A DNA stretch of 64,000 nucleotides, from the NCBI RefSeq assembly GCF_007830355.1, contig NZ_VLKO01000005.1:265561-329560 (forward strand), read 5' to 3'. Positions 27,601 to 35,526 of this stretch are shown here, in pieces (positions within the stretch are counted from its first letter, which is position 1; every line of letters starts with the position of its first letter). The position numbers and the translations under genes were made by a program. A model generated the notes under the pieces. The model made no database searches. It saw only the letters and a program-made list of their open reading frames with translations, and was not told the origin of the DNA. This DNA comes from Flavobacterium tiangeerense. GTDB lineage: Bacteria > Bacteroidota > Bacteroidia > Flavobacteriales > Flavobacteriaceae.

Positions 27601-27768
27601 GCTATGTGGCCGGCTTCATCAGTATCGGGTTATTACTTTGGGAATCCAGAAAGCAAGTATTTTGGACTCGGAAAAATCAAAGAAGATCAAGTAATTGACT
27701 ACGCCAAAAGAAGAAATGTTTCCACTGATGTAGCCATGAAATGGTTGAACCCGAATATAGCAGACTAA
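24667..27768 (+). CDS. metH: Methionine synthase, folate/cobalamin/activation part, with inserted DUF559 nuclease domain
   Basis: Transfers the methyl of methyl-tetrahydrofolate via cobalamin to homocysteine, partnering the separate homocysteine-binding protein. Domain order in 1033 residues: pterin-binding about 1-300 ([12 protein letters not shown]), cobalamin cap and binding 320-580 with the cobalt ligand in GDVHDIGKN (His427), activation domain about 620-1033 ([27 protein letters not shown]). The usual length for this part is near 885; about 151 extra codons (residues 684-834) split the activation domain between DDDIELYE and LTLRQQ. The extra part is a DUF559 domain bounded by translated repeats. 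No stop or frameshift is present, so the enzyme may still work. Confidence 0.95.
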   Translation: MAEKRRNLVLSGLEPLIITPESVFVNVGERTNVTGSRKFLRLIKEEKYDEALDIARQQVEGGAQIIDINMDEGMLDGVYAMTKFLNLIAAEPDISRVPIMIDSSKWEIIEAGLKVVQGKCVVNSISLKEGEEAFIHHAKLIKRYGAAVIVMAFDEVGQADNYERRVEICQRSYDILVGIGFPPQDIIFDLNIFPVATGMEEHRLNALDFFRGTKWVRENLPHAHISGGVSNVSFSFRGNDTVREAMHSVFLYHAIQNGMTMGIVNPEMLSIYDEIPKDLLEHVEDVILDRRDDATERLLDFAENVKGDGSKTNEKAVLEWRSGTVQERITHSLVKGVDAFIEEDVEEARQAATKPIEVIEINLMTGMNVVGDLFGSGKMFLPQVVKSARVMKKAVAYLLPFIEAAKQVGDKSGNGKILMATVKGDVHDIGKNIVSVVLACNNYEIVDLGVMVPPEKIIAAAIEHEVDIIGLSGLITPSLDEMVYLAKELDKRGLKIPVMIGGATTSRAHTAVKIAPQYSQTVIHVNDASRAVTVAGNLLDHNRKIYASDIRAEYDAFRETFLNRSRDKNFLTIEQARKNKLQLDWDNFTPVKPKVIGKQIVEVELETLVPYIDWTPFFRTWELFGKYPAILTDEVVGEQATSVFADAQAMLKVILKEKKLTAKGIYGIFPANQINDDDIELYEAPPAPEGGATLETAKQTWETASPIMYDVLKERAKEMRNKPTEAEKMLWNVLSNRGVEGCKFRRQHVIGEYIVDFVCLEKKLVIEVDGSIHNHPEQIELDKERTIWLESKGFKVVRYTNKEVLNNLHETIEKISKELSTKEIVPPLGVRGLFLTLRQQSQKTKGAPNIALSDFIAPKESGKVDYMGAFCVTTGFGVDEWAAEFEKDLDDYNSIMVKALADRFAEAFAEYLHEKVRKEFWGYAADEDLSTEDMIDEVYKGIRPAPGYPACPDHLEKPTIWKLLNVAEEIGVTLTESMAMWPASSVSGYYFGNPESKYFGLGKIKEDQVIDYAKRRNVSTDVAMKWLNPNIAD
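26715..27168 (+). mobile_element. DUF559 nuclease module bounded by inverted GC-rich repeats, in frame within metH
   Basis: Left repeat 26715-26742 (AGCCCCCCCCGCCCCC...) and right repeat 27138-27164 are inverted, as in pairs A and B, but the spacer here encodes a full DUF559 domain, residues about 715-819 of MetH. Its hallmarks are [11 protein letters not shown] (721-731), [16 protein letters not shown] (742-757), [13 protein letters not shown] (761-773) and [13 protein letters not shown] (793-805). Putative PD-(D/E)XK residues Asp756, Glu767 and Asp769 are intact. From 26716 to 27168 is 453 bases, exactly 151 codons. No target-site duplication could be defined. Confidence 0.85.
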
Positions 27769-27777
27769 TTTAGTCAT

Positions 27778-27830
27778 AAAGTCAAAAGTCATAAAGTCTA
27801 AAATAGACGTGGCTTTCGACTTTTGACTTT
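27778..27830. repeat. 13-bp inverted repeat in the metH-metF spacer
   Basis: AAAGTCAAAAGTC (27778-27790) pairs exactly with GACTTTTGACTTT (27818-27830). Related words (CGACTTTAAGACTTT, TTTATGACT) recur at 38530-38560 before dtd, so this is a dispersed spacer repeat. No T run follows. Confidence 0.5.
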
Positions 27831-27848
27831 CAAACTTTAAGACTTAAA

Positions 27849-28805
27849 ATGAAAGTAACACAACATATAGAAAAAGCAAAAGGAGAAACTTTGTTTTCAT
27901 TTGAAATTATTCCGCCTCAAAAAGGGAAGAGTATTCAAGAATTGTATGACAACATTGATCCTTTGATGGAGTTCAAACCGCCATTTATTGATGTGACTAC
28001 CTCACGCGAGGAGTTTATTTATGTTGATAAAGGCAATGGTTTATTGGATAAAAAGCTAACTAGAATGCGACCAGGAACTCTCGGAATATGCGCTTCGATA
28101 ACCCATAAATACAACGTAGATACGGTGCCTCATGTATTGTGTGGCGGTTTTACCAAAGAAGAAACAGAGTATTTATTGGTAGATTGTCATTATCTGGGAA
28201 TCAATAATGTGATGGCGTTGCGTGGTGATGCGATGAAGGACGAACAATCCTTTGTTCCGAAAGCGGGTGGAAATCGCTTTGCTATTGATCTAGTGCAGCA
28301 AATCAAATTATTGAACGAAGGCAAGTACTTGCATGAAGTTATGCATGTTGATAATAAGGCTGATTTTTGTATTGGTGTGGCTGGATATCCTGAAAAACAT
28401 TTGGAATCTCCATCGTTACTTTCCGACTTGAAAAGGCTAAAAGAAAAAGTGGAAGCAGGTGCTGATTATGTGGTGACACAAATGTTTTTTGACAATGCTA
28501 AATATTTTGAATTTGTTGCTAAAGCCAGAGAAATGGGAATTACAGTACCTATTATTCCTGGCATCAAGCCATTGGCGGTGCAAAGACATTTGCAAATTTT
28601 ACCGCAAATTTTCAGAATTGATTTGCCCGAAGATTTAATTGATGCAGTAGACAAATGCAAAACAAATGCAGATGTGAAACAAGTGGGTATCGAATGGGCT
28701 ATTCAGCAATCCCGCGAACTAAAGGCTGCTGGAGTTCCTGTTTTGCATTATTATTCGATGGGTAAATCAGAAAATATCCGTCAAATTGCGAGTCAACTTT
28801 TTTAG
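27849..28805 (+). CDS. metF: 5,10-methylenetetrahydrofolate reductase
   Basis: Makes the methyl-tetrahydrofolate used by MetH; FAD enzyme. The 318-residue barrel protein has FSFEIIPPQKG near residue 17 (catalytic Glu), NNVMALRGD near 118 and QMFFDNAKYFEF near 215, and PIIPGIKPL near 236. It follows metH after 80 bases and precedes a strong terminator, so metH and metF probably form one SAM-regulated operon. Confidence 0.95.
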   Translation: MKVTQHIEKAKGETLFSFEIIPPQKGKSIQELYDNIDPLMEFKPPFIDVTTSREEFIYVDKGNGLLDKKLTRMRPGTLGICASITHKYNVDTVPHVLCGGFTKEETEYLLVDCHYLGINNVMALRGDAMKDEQSFVPKAGGNRFAIDLVQQIKLLNEGKYLHEVMHVDNKADFCIGVAGYPEKHLESPSLLSDLKRLKEKVEAGADYVVTQMFFDNAKYFEFVAKAREMGITVPIIPGIKPLAVQRHLQILPQIFRIDLPEDLIDAVDKCKTNADVKQVGIEWAIQQSRELKAAGVPVLHYYSMGKSENIRQIASQLF

Positions 28806-28824
28806 CAATTTATTCTTTATATTT

Positions 28825-28866
28825 AAAAAGCTTCTAGTTCGCAAAGTCGAACTAGAAGCTTTTTTA
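28825..28866 (+). terminator. Bidirectional intrinsic terminator
   Basis: Perfect 17-bp stem AAAAAGCTTCTAGTTCG (28825-28841) with 28848-28864, six-base loop, T run on the plus side and A-rich start for the minus side. Between metF and convergent gldA. Confidence 0.92.
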
Positions 28867-28924
28867 TTGTTTGAATTTTAAGAGAGTTTGTTTTTTAATC
28901 GAAAACATAACTGAACACTGCCAA

Positions 28925-29821
28925 CTATTTAGTGATCTCCCTAAAGACCGCTTCTAAGTTTTTATTCTTTTGATTGAGTTGTAAGGTTTTCAAACCATTG
29001 TTTTGAGCAAAATCAAAGACTACAGAACGCATGTCTTTATCTGATTTAAAAGTCAGTTCCCACATCATATCGTGAACGTTTACATACGAAACAAGATTTT
29101 CAATTTTAGAAATTACTTGTTCCTCGACTTGAAAATCAAATTCCACTTCAATTACTTGTTCCTTATCTTCAGAAATTAAATTATCCAGCTTTTTATCGGT
29201 AACAATTTTTCCATTGTTGATGATGATAACACGATCACAAATAGCCTCAACCTCTTGCATAATGTGCGTAGAAAGAAAAACAGTCTTGTCTTTCCCTACG
29301 TTTTTAATCACATTGCGAATTTCCATCAGCTGGTTCGGATCTAAACCAGTTGTAGGTTCGTCAAGAATCAATACATCAGGATTGTGCAGTAGAGCATTGG
29401 CCAATCCGACACGCTGGCGGTACCCTTTAGAAAGTTGGCCTATTTTTTTGTGGCTTTCGGTACTTAAACCAGTCAATTGAATTACCTCTTCGATTCGAGA
29501 TTTGGCAACTTTGTATACATCAGCGTTAAAGGCTAAATATTCACGAACATACAAATCCAAATACAACGGATTGTGCTCTGGCAAGTACCCAATAGAAAGT
29601 TGTACGGCTTTTGGATTGGTGTTTACATCCTGCCCGTTTACCGTGGCAGTTCCTTCATCAGCGGTAATGTAGGTAGTTAAAATTTTCATCAAAGTTGATT
29701 TTCCAGCTCCATTTGGGCCTAAAAAACCAACAATTTCTCCTTTGTTAATTGAAAATGAAATGTTATCTAATGCTTTTTGAGCACCGTAGCTTTTGGATAT
29801 GTTTTTTACCTCTATTGACAT
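28925..29821 (-). CDS. gldA: ABC transporter ATPase, GldA type
   Basis: ATP-binding subunit that in flavobacteria works with GldF and GldG and is linked to gliding motility. The 298 residues have Walker A GPNGAGKST near residue 35, the signature LSKGYRQRVGLANALL near 130 and Walker B VLILDEPTTGLDP near 150, followed by the family C-terminal tail. GldF/GldG are not in this window, as in species where gldA stands alone. Assignment to GldA rather than a generic export ATPase rests on overall resemblance. A TACTTTTG -7 box lies at 29845-29838. Confidence 0.82.
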   Translation of the reverse strand: MSIEVKNISKSYGAQKALDNISFSINKGEIVGFLGPNGAGKSTLMKILTTYITADEGTATVNGQDVNTNPKAVQLSIGYLPEHNPLYLDLYVREYLAFNADVYKVAKSRIEEVIQLTGLSTESHKKIGQLSKGYRQRVGLANALLHNPDVLILDEPTTGLDPNQLMEIRNVIKNVGKDKTVFLSTHIMQEVEAICDRVIIINNGKIVTDKKLDNLISEDKEQVIEVEFDFQVEEQVISKIENLVSYVNVHDMMWELTFKSDKDMRSVVFDFAQNNGLKTLQLNQKNKNLEAVFREITK

Positions 29822-29837
29822 AAAACTTTATTTGTTA

Positions 29838-29845
29838 CAAAAGTA
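29838..29845 (-). promoter_or_regulatory. gldA promoter -7 element
   Basis: TACTTTTG on the minus strand, 17 bases before the gldA start codon. It matches TAnnTTTG; no clear TTG at -33. Confidence 0.45.
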
Positions 29846-30008
29846 AATAGAAAATATATAGTTCTTCATTAATCGGCAAAATTTATATTTTAAGTACAAA
29901 GGATCCGAAGAATTAGTTTATAAAAAATAAATTTGAAATGTATGAAAAATATTAAGTAATGGTACAGTTCTTGTTAACAATTATTAATTTTTAACTATAA
30001 AATATACT

Positions 30009-30617
30009 ATGAAAAAAACATTATTAATTCTTGCAATGGCTATGATAAGCTTTGCTAATGCACAAAAAGGAACGGTCTTGGTGTCTGGAAATTTGAGTTT
30101 TTGGTCTGATAAAAATTCTAATCAAGGGAGTGAATCTAAGGGTGAAAACTTTAATTTTTCTCCAAAATTAGGGTATCAGTTAAAGGATAATTGGACAGTA
30201 GGGGCGGAAGCTGGATTTTCATCTTCTAAAAATGAATACACTTACCTAGAAAATGCATTGAATAATCAAGAAAGAATAACTAAAAACTTCTCAGCCGGAG
30301 CTTTTGTTCGGTATTCAAAATCACTAAGCCAAACATTTTTGCTATATGCTGACCTAGGTGCGGGTTATAAGACTCTTAAAGAAACTGGTACTAATTCTTT
30401 TTCTGATCCAGAGTCTTATACAACCACGTTTGATGGTGTTTATGCAAGTTTTGCACCTGGTTTATTTCTAAATATTAAAAATAATTTTGGATTAAATTTT
30501 GGTATTGGTGGTTTGACATATTCAAATACAAAGAGTGATCAAAATAATGGAAAGAATAGTAATTTTTATTTCAATTTTGGGCAGTCATTTAATATTGGAA
30601 TTTCAAAAAATTTTTAA
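30009..30617 (+). CDS. Outer-membrane beta-barrel protein
   Basis: A 202-residue exported protein with signal peptide (MKKTLLILAMAMISFANAQ, cleavage near 19). The mature part is a small barrel: alternating strands such as YQLKDNWTVGAEAGFSS and GLNFGIGGLTYS, ending in FNIGISKNF with the C-terminal Phe typical of outer-membrane proteins. Size suggests eight strands. Function is unknown. It is flanked by its own promoter region and terminator. Confidence 0.8.
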   Translation: MKKTLLILAMAMISFANAQKGTVLVSGNLSFWSDKNSNQGSESKGENFNFSPKLGYQLKDNWTVGAEAGFSSSKNEYTYLENALNNQERITKNFSAGAFVRYSKSLSQTFLLYADLGAGYKTLKETGTNSFSDPESYTTTFDGVYASFAPGLFLNIKNNFGLNFGIGGLTYSNTKSDQNNGKNSNFYFNFGQSFNIGISKNF

Positions 30618-30640
30618 TCCCTATTCTCTATAAAATTAAA

Positions 30641-30677
30641 AAAAAAGCATTCATGACTTCATGGAAGCTTTTTATTT
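30641..30677 (+). terminator. Intrinsic terminator after the barrel gene
   Basis: AAAAAGCATTCATG pairs imperfectly with CATGGAAGCTTTTT (30659-30673), followed by TATTTTTA. Confidence 0.65.
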
Positions 30678-30727
30678 TTAGAATAATCTCATTTAGATTT
30701 ATATATTTACAATTAAACTAAATCAAT

Positions 30728-31975
30728 ATGGGAAATAATCAATCGGGCAGTTTCTTAAAAAATTACAACAGTAATATTTTGCTGCTCGGTGGGATTTTTG
30801 TGGGGAGTATTTTAGGTTTGGTTTTTGGAAAAGGAGTGGAGGTCATTAAGCCGCTAGGTGATATTTTTCTAAATCTATTATTCACTGCAATAATTCCGTT
30901 AGTGTTTTTTACCATATCGGCATCAATTGCTAGTTTAGAAAAAACCGAAAAACTAGGAAAGTTATTCTTAATCGTAATTGGAGTCTTTTTGTTTACGGTC
31001 TTGGTATCTGCAATCCTTATGGTGGTAGGAGTTTTGATTTTTCCAATCCATCAAGATATTATTATTTCTAAAATTCCGCTAGAAATTGTAGCCGAAAATA
31101 GCACTGGCTCTCAGATTACGCAATTGCTCACCGCGGGTGATTTTTATGAATTGTTGTCGCGAAAAAACATGTTGGCGCTCATTCTTTTTTCCTTTTTAGT
31201 AGGTTTTGCCAGCTTGCAATCTGGCGAAAAAGGCAATGATTTCAATAGGTTTTTACGATCTGGTAACGAAGTAATGAAACAATTGCTACACATTATTATG
31301 CAAACAGCACCCGTAGGTTTAGGTGCCTATTTTGCTTACCAGGTGGGTATTTTTGGTCCGCAACTGTTTGGTGCTTATGCCAAGCCGCTAGGGCTTTACT
31401 ATGCTGTTTGTGCTTTTTACTTCATTGTATTCTTTAGTTTATATGCCTACATGGCGGGCGGCAAATTAGGGTTTAAAGTGTTTTGGAAAAATAATATAAC
31501 GCCTTCGTTAACAGCTATTGGTACGTGTAGCAGTATTGCAACCATTCCCGCAAATCTTGAGGGTGCCGAAAAAATGAATATTCCTGCTCACATTAGGAAT
31601 GTCGTTATTCCCTTGGGTGCACCTCTGCATAAGGATGGTTCGAGTATGTCCTCCATTATTAAGATTGCCGTTATTTTTGCGATGTTTGGTAAGGATTTTA
31701 CGGATCCAATTACGATTCTTACCGCTTTAGGAATTACAGTTGTGGTTTCTGTTGTTGAGGGCGGAATTCCTAATGGTGGCTACATAGGCGAAATCCTAGC
31801 GATAACCGTTTATGGTTTCCCCATGGAACAAGCCTTACCAGCAGCAATGATTATTGGAACTTTGGTTGATCCAATGGCAACTTTGTTAAATGCTAATGGA
31901 GATTTGATTTCGGCAATGCTGGTGGCAAGAATCGCCGAAGGAAAAAAATGGCTTTCTGAAAAAGCACTACTATAA
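30728..31975 (+). CDS. Dicarboxylate/amino acid:cation symporter
   Basis: Inner-membrane secondary transporter of the DAACS (GltP/DctA) family, 415 residues with about eight helices and two re-entrant loops. Signatures: LLFTAIIPLVFFTISASIAS near 50, GTCSSIATIPANLEGAEKMN near 260 (serine-rich loop), PLGAPLHKDGSSMSSII near 290 and the helix-8 region. The usual NMDGT motif reads HKDGS, so substrate may differ from glutamate or aspartate. Stands alone. Confidence 0.88.
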   Translation: MGNNQSGSFLKNYNSNILLLGGIFVGSILGLVFGKGVEVIKPLGDIFLNLLFTAIIPLVFFTISASIASLEKTEKLGKLFLIVIGVFLFTVLVSAILMVVGVLIFPIHQDIIISKIPLEIVAENSTGSQITQLLTAGDFYELLSRKNMLALILFSFLVGFASLQSGEKGNDFNRFLRSGNEVMKQLLHIIMQTAPVGLGAYFAYQVGIFGPQLFGAYAKPLGLYYAVCAFYFIVFFSLYAYMAGGKLGFKVFWKNNITPSLTAIGTCSSIATIPANLEGAEKMNIPAHIRNVVIPLGAPLHKDGSSMSSIIKIAVIFAMFGKDFTDPITILTALGITVVVSVVEGGIPNGGYIGEILAITVYGFPMEQALPAAMIIGTLVDPMATLLNANGDLISAMLVARIAEGKKWLSEKALL

Positions 31976-32144
31976 ATCACGTTCCATATTGTGTGTTGCA
32001 AGATAACTGAGGCTTGTTTGTACTTTACAACACAAGAATTGCAGTTGTATGAATGGTATTTTTAAAGGCTTTTTTTAAACATTACATAATTAATAACCAA
32101 CTTTTTAGCGAATCCCTTTTTTGTGTCATAAAATTAACTTTTTT

Positions 32145-32176
32145 TTGGGTGCAGTAAAAAATTATGTATACATTCG
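32145..32176 (+). promoter_or_regulatory. Promoter of the aromatic amino acid operon
   Basis: TTG at 32145-32147 and TACATTCG at 32169-32176, 21 bases apart; the -7 box is one base off consensus. It lies 36 bases before the leader peptide ATG. Confidence 0.5.
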
Positions 32177-32211
32177 CAGAGTAAAGTGATAAATACAAAA
32201 AATACAACAAC

Positions 32212-32292
32212 ATGTTGAGTAACCGATTTTATTTTAGCAACTCTTATTATTTCTTCTGGAAAGTAGAAAGGGATTGTTGCATGGTTATTTAA
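32212..32292 (+). CDS. Aromatic leader peptide of the pheA operon
   Basis: A 26-residue ORF from ATG 32212 to TAA 32290-32292. Eight residues are aromatic: F-Y-F early, then an uninterrupted YYFFW encoded at 32245-32259. It directly precedes prephenate dehydratase, an aminotransferase, prephenate dehydrogenase and DAHP synthase. The peptide acts as a sensor: ribosomes starved for charged Phe, Tyr or Trp tRNA would stall on the cluster and change the folding of the attenuator that follows. Confidence 0.85.
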   Translation: MLSNRFYFSNSYYFFWKVERDCCMVI

Positions 32293-32352
32293 TTCAAAAA
32301 TTAAATTGATACTATAGATATACAATCCCGATGCAAATCGGGATTTTTTTTT
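32270..32352 (+). promoter_or_regulatory. Transcription attenuator (antiterminator/terminator) of the pheA operon
   Basis: Terminator: AATCCCGAT (32324-32332), GCAA loop, ATCGGGATT (32337-32345), then nine T's (32344-32352). Antiterminator: GGGATTGT (32270-32277, inside the leader ORF) pairs with ACAATCCC (32322-32329), which removes the left arm of the terminator. A ribosome stalled at YYFFW leaves 32270-32277 free; a ribosome that reaches the stop at 32290 covers it. The two structures are mutually exclusive. Confidence 0.88.
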
Positions 32353-32369
32353 GCTTAAAAGTGTGTAAA

Positions 32370-33197
32370 ATGAATACAATTATAGGAATACAAGGCATTA
32401 CGGGCTCGTTTCATCATCAAGTAGCTCAAGAATATTTCAATCATGAATATGTTCTTGACGAGTGTTTGTCTTTTGAGGAATTGGTAGACAGCTTGTTAGC
32501 GGGCAAGTCAGAGCAAGCAATTATGGCTATAGAAAATTCAATTGCAGGTCCAATTATTCCGAATTACGCGCTAATTGACAAGAATAATTTACATATAATT
32601 GGCGAGCATTATTTGAATATTCATCAAAATTTAATGGCGTTGAAAGGTCAAAAAATTGAAGATATTCTCGAAGTACATTCGCATCCGATGGCATTGTTGC
32701 AGTGTATGGATTTCTTGAAAAAATATCCCAATATCAAATTGGTTGAAGACAAAGACACTGCTGAAACAGCACGAAGAATTCAAGAAAAGCAACTGAAAGG
32801 AATAGCGGCAATTGCAAGTAAAACAGCTTCGGAAATGTATGATTTAGAAATCATTGCTCCAGAAATCCAAACGATTAAGAACAACATGACACGCTTTGTG
32901 ATTATCAAAAAAGAAAATTCATTCGTTCCCGAAAGTGAAATCAACAGAGCATCGATAAAATTTGAACTGGATCACAAACGCGGGAGTTTAGCAGCTGTTT
33001 TAAACGTAATGAGCGATTGTAAATTGAATTTAACTAAGATTCAATCTTTGCCTAAAATTGAAACACCGTGGAAATATTCCTTTTTTGTGGATGTCACTTT
33101 TGAGAAATACGAAGATTATGCTAAAGCAAAATCATTATTGAATATAATGGCCGAATACTTTAAAGTCTTGGGTGAGTACAAGAATACTAAAATATAA
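32370..33197 (+). CDS. pheA: Prephenate dehydratase
   Basis: Converts prephenate to phenylpyruvate in phenylalanine synthesis. The 275-residue protein has IGIQGITGSFHHQVAQEYF at the N-terminus, AIENSIAGPI near 65, the catalytic TRF motif in NNMTRFVII near 174, and an ACT domain from residue 190 (RGSLAAVLNVMSDCKLNLTKIQSLP) for Phe feedback. I start at ATG 32370: the longer frame from 32331 would begin in the terminator hairpin. No chorismate mutase domain is fused; that activity is in the AroF-AroQ protein downstream. Confidence 0.95.
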   Translation: MNTIIGIQGITGSFHHQVAQEYFNHEYVLDECLSFEELVDSLLAGKSEQAIMAIENSIAGPIIPNYALIDKNNLHIIGEHYLNIHQNLMALKGQKIEDILEVHSHPMALLQCMDFLKKYPNIKLVEDKDTAETARRIQEKQLKGIAAIASKTASEMYDLEIIAPEIQTIKNNMTRFVIIKKENSFVPESEINRASIKFELDHKRGSLAAVLNVMSDCKLNLTKIQSLPKIETPWKYSFFVDVTFEKYEDYAKAKSLLNIMAEYFKVLGEYKNTKI

Positions 33198-33240
33198 ATA
33201 ACCTCAAGTTACCAAATTACACAGATATAAAAATTTACAC

Positions 33241-34386
33241 ATGATTACCACAGCAAAGCGTCTCCATATCATTGAAGAATACTATTTCTCCTCCAAATTG
33301 AGAGAAGTAAGGCAACTGGCAGCCGAAGGCAAACCCATCATTAATATGGGAATTGGGAGTCCAGATTTACAACCGGCGCCTGCAATTGTAGCTGCAATTG
33401 TAGCTGCGATGCAAGATGAAAACGCGCATCAATACCAAAGTTATCAGGGATTGCCGGAGTTGCGCGAAGGTATGGCTGATTTTTATTCCAAAAATTATGG
33501 TGTAACACTCAACCCGGTGACAGAAATTTTGCCTTTGATGGGTTCTAAGGAAGGAATTATGCACATTTCGTTGGCTTTTTTGAATGAAGGCGATCACGTT
33601 TTGATTCCGAATCCGGGCTATCCTACGTACACATCAGTGACCAATTTAGTAGGAGCGTTGCCAGTGTATTATGATTTAAAAGAAGGAAACCAGTGGGAGC
33701 CGGATTTCGAAGCTTTGGAGCAACTGGATTTATCCAAAGTGAAAATCATGTGGATTGGGTATCCACACATGCCAACAGGAGCTCGAGGGAGCTTAGAATT
33801 GTTTGAAAAATTAGTGGCTTTTGCTGCAAAACATGAAATTTTATTGGTGAACGACAATCCATATAGTTTTGTTTTGAATGACAGTCCGATGAGTTTATTG
33901 CAGGTAAAAGGAGCAAAGGAAGTGGCTTTAGAATTGAATTCTTTGAGTAAAACCTTTAACATGGCGGGTTGGAGAGTAGGAATGGTGTTAGGAAACGCCA
34001 GCGCTATTGATGCGGTTTTGAAAGTAAAAAGCAATATGGATAGCGGCATGTTTTACGGAATTCAAAAAGGAGCTGTTGAAGCTTTAAAAAGTGATAAAGC
34101 ATGGTTTGATGCTATGAATGAAATCTATAAAAAAAGACGAATTGTAACAGAGGAGCTCGCTGAAAAACTAGGTTGTAAAGTGTATAAAGAAGGTGTTGGT
34201 TTGTTTGTTTGGGCAAAATTACCTGATGGAGTTACATCAGCAGAGGCGTTTATTGATAAAATCTTGCATGAGAAATCAATTTTTATTACACCAGGAACTA
34301 TTTTTGGGAGTAATGGCGAAGGATACATTCGGTTTGCTTTGTGTGTTGCAGAAGAAAAAATTAGGGAAGCTATCAGCCGATTTTAA
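33241..34386 (+). CDS. Class I/II PLP aminotransferase (aromatic pathway)
   Basis: Fold-type I aminotransferase of 381 residues, probably transaminating prephenate, phenylpyruvate or 4-hydroxyphenylpyruvate, judging from its place between pheA and tyrA. Visible are NMGIGSPDLQP near 35, NPGYPTY near 123, and the PLP lysine in SLSKTFNMAGWRVG (near residue 238). Odd: the usual NPTG cofactor motif reads YPHMPTGARG near residue 175, so the PLP-contacting Asn is replaced by Met. The stop codon is immediately followed by a degenerate copy of the GC-rich repeat. Confidence 0.87.
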   Translation: MITTAKRLHIIEEYYFSSKLREVRQLAAEGKPIINMGIGSPDLQPAPAIVAAIVAAMQDENAHQYQSYQGLPELREGMADFYSKNYGVTLNPVTEILPLMGSKEGIMHISLAFLNEGDHVLIPNPGYPTYTSVTNLVGALPVYYDLKEGNQWEPDFEALEQLDLSKVKIMWIGYPHMPTGARGSLELFEKLVAFAAKHEILLVNDNPYSFVLNDSPMSLLQVKGAKEVALELNSLSKTFNMAGWRVGMVLGNASAIDAVLKVKSNMDSGMFYGIQKGAVEALKSDKAWFDAMNEIYKKRRIVTEELAEKLGCKVYKEGVGLFVWAKLPDGVTSAEAFIDKILHEKSIFITPGTIFGSNGEGYIRFALCVAEEKIREAISRF

Positions 34387-34411
34387 GCCCCCTGACCTCA
34401 AAAGGGGGAAT
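34386..34411 (-). repeat. Degenerate single GC-rich repeat after the aminotransferase stop
   Basis: Left-arm form AGCCCCCTGACCTC...GGGGGAAT with substitutions in the centre that weaken the palindrome. It begins on the last base of the TAA stop. It is the most diverged of eight copies. Confidence 0.75.
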
Positions 34412-34503
34412 GAAATAGCAGAGAGATGTATTGTGATAAGTTATTATTCATGATAAAATGAATTGGTTTAATGAAAAAATAAATTTCTGTATAACGAGGT
34501 TTC

Positions 34504-34585
34504 TTAGCCCTGATAGTAGTGGAAATCCTTTGCTGCCGGCGTTCGGCAGGAAAGATTGCAACGGATAGCAGGATTAGCTTCGGAT
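34504..34585 (+). repeat. Dispersed hairpin element (copy c)
   Basis: TTAGCCCTGATAGTAGTGGA, then a central hairpin (CTGCCGGCGTTCGGCAG, 34533-34549), then AAAGATTGCAACGGATAGCA. Same edge words as copies a, b and d. It ends 13 bases before the tyrA start. Confidence 0.6.
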
Positions 34586-34597
34586 AAAAATAAAAAA

Positions 34598-35455
34598 ATG
34601 AAAGTATTTGTAGTAGGCATAGGCTTGATAGGTGGTTCGATGGTATTGGATATTAAAGATTTGTATCCGCACGCCACGATTTATGGGATTGACACCAATG
34701 AAAAGCATTTGGATCAGGCAATTGAATTGGGTGTTATTGATGAAATGGCAACATTTACAGACTTAATGCATGCTGATTTTGTTATTGTTTCGGTTCCTGT
34801 AGATGTAGCGCTCACTGTTGTTCCTCAAGTTTTGGAGGCGATAGGAGACCAAACGATTGTTTTTGAGGTGGGTTCGACAAAATTACCTATTTGTGAAGGT
34901 ATTGCCAACCACGCCAAAAGGAGAAATTTTATAGCCACGCATCCTATTGCTGGAACGGAATTTTCGGGACCATCGGCAGCGATAAAAGGGTTGTTTCAAG
35001 GAAAAACAAACATTATTTGCGAGGTAGAGAAAACCACTTTCAAATTGCAAGAGCGCGCGCTGGCATTGTTTCAAGAAATGGGAATGCGGATTAGGTATAT
35101 GGATCCAAAATCACATGATAAGCACATTGCGTATGTGTCGCATTTGTCCCACATCAGTGCTTTTATGTTAGGGAAAACAGTGATTGACAAGGAAAAACAT
35201 GAGCAGGATATTTTTGATATGGCAGGTTCTGGTTTTGAAAGTACGGTGCGTCTTGCTAAAAGTTCGCCCGCGATGTGGACACCCATTTTTAAACAAAATA
35301 GAAAGCAAGTCGTGAAAACTTTGAATGAATATATCTTGAATTTATCTAAATTTAAGGAGCTTTTAGAGAATGAGGATTACGAGGCGATCTACAATGAAAT
35401 GGAAAGTGTGAATAAGATTAAAGAAATATTGAACGGCATGAATGTTAAGAAGTGA
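34598..35455 (+). CDS. tyrA: Prephenate dehydrogenase
   Basis: Oxidises prephenate to 4-hydroxyphenylpyruvate in tyrosine synthesis. The 285 residues have the NAD-binding VFVVGIGLIGGSMVLDI at the N-terminus, VFEVGSTKLPI near 97, THPIAGTEFSGP near 116 and SHLSHISAFML near 184. I start at ATG 34598, since the upstream extension falls in a dispersed repeat. Third gene of the operon. Confidence 0.93.
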   Translation: MKVFVVGIGLIGGSMVLDIKDLYPHATIYGIDTNEKHLDQAIELGVIDEMATFTDLMHADFVIVSVPVDVALTVVPQVLEAIGDQTIVFEVGSTKLPICEGIANHAKRRNFIATHPIAGTEFSGPSAAIKGLFQGKTNIICEVEKTTFKLQERALALFQEMGMRIRYMDPKSHDKHIAYVSHLSHISAFMLGKTVIDKEKHEQDIFDMAGSGFESTVRLAKSSPAMWTPIFKQNRKQVVKTLNEYILNLSKFKELLENEDYEAIYNEMESVNKIKEILNGMNVKK

Positions 35456-35526
35456 GCAGTTAACAGTTTGCAGTATTCACGAAAAAAGATAAAAAAACGA
35501 AACTTAGAAAATAAAATTTAGAAAAG

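Noticed and set aside
32331..32369. Upstream start for pheA
   Set aside because: It lies in the attenuator hairpin and T run; ATG 32370 begins the conserved domain.
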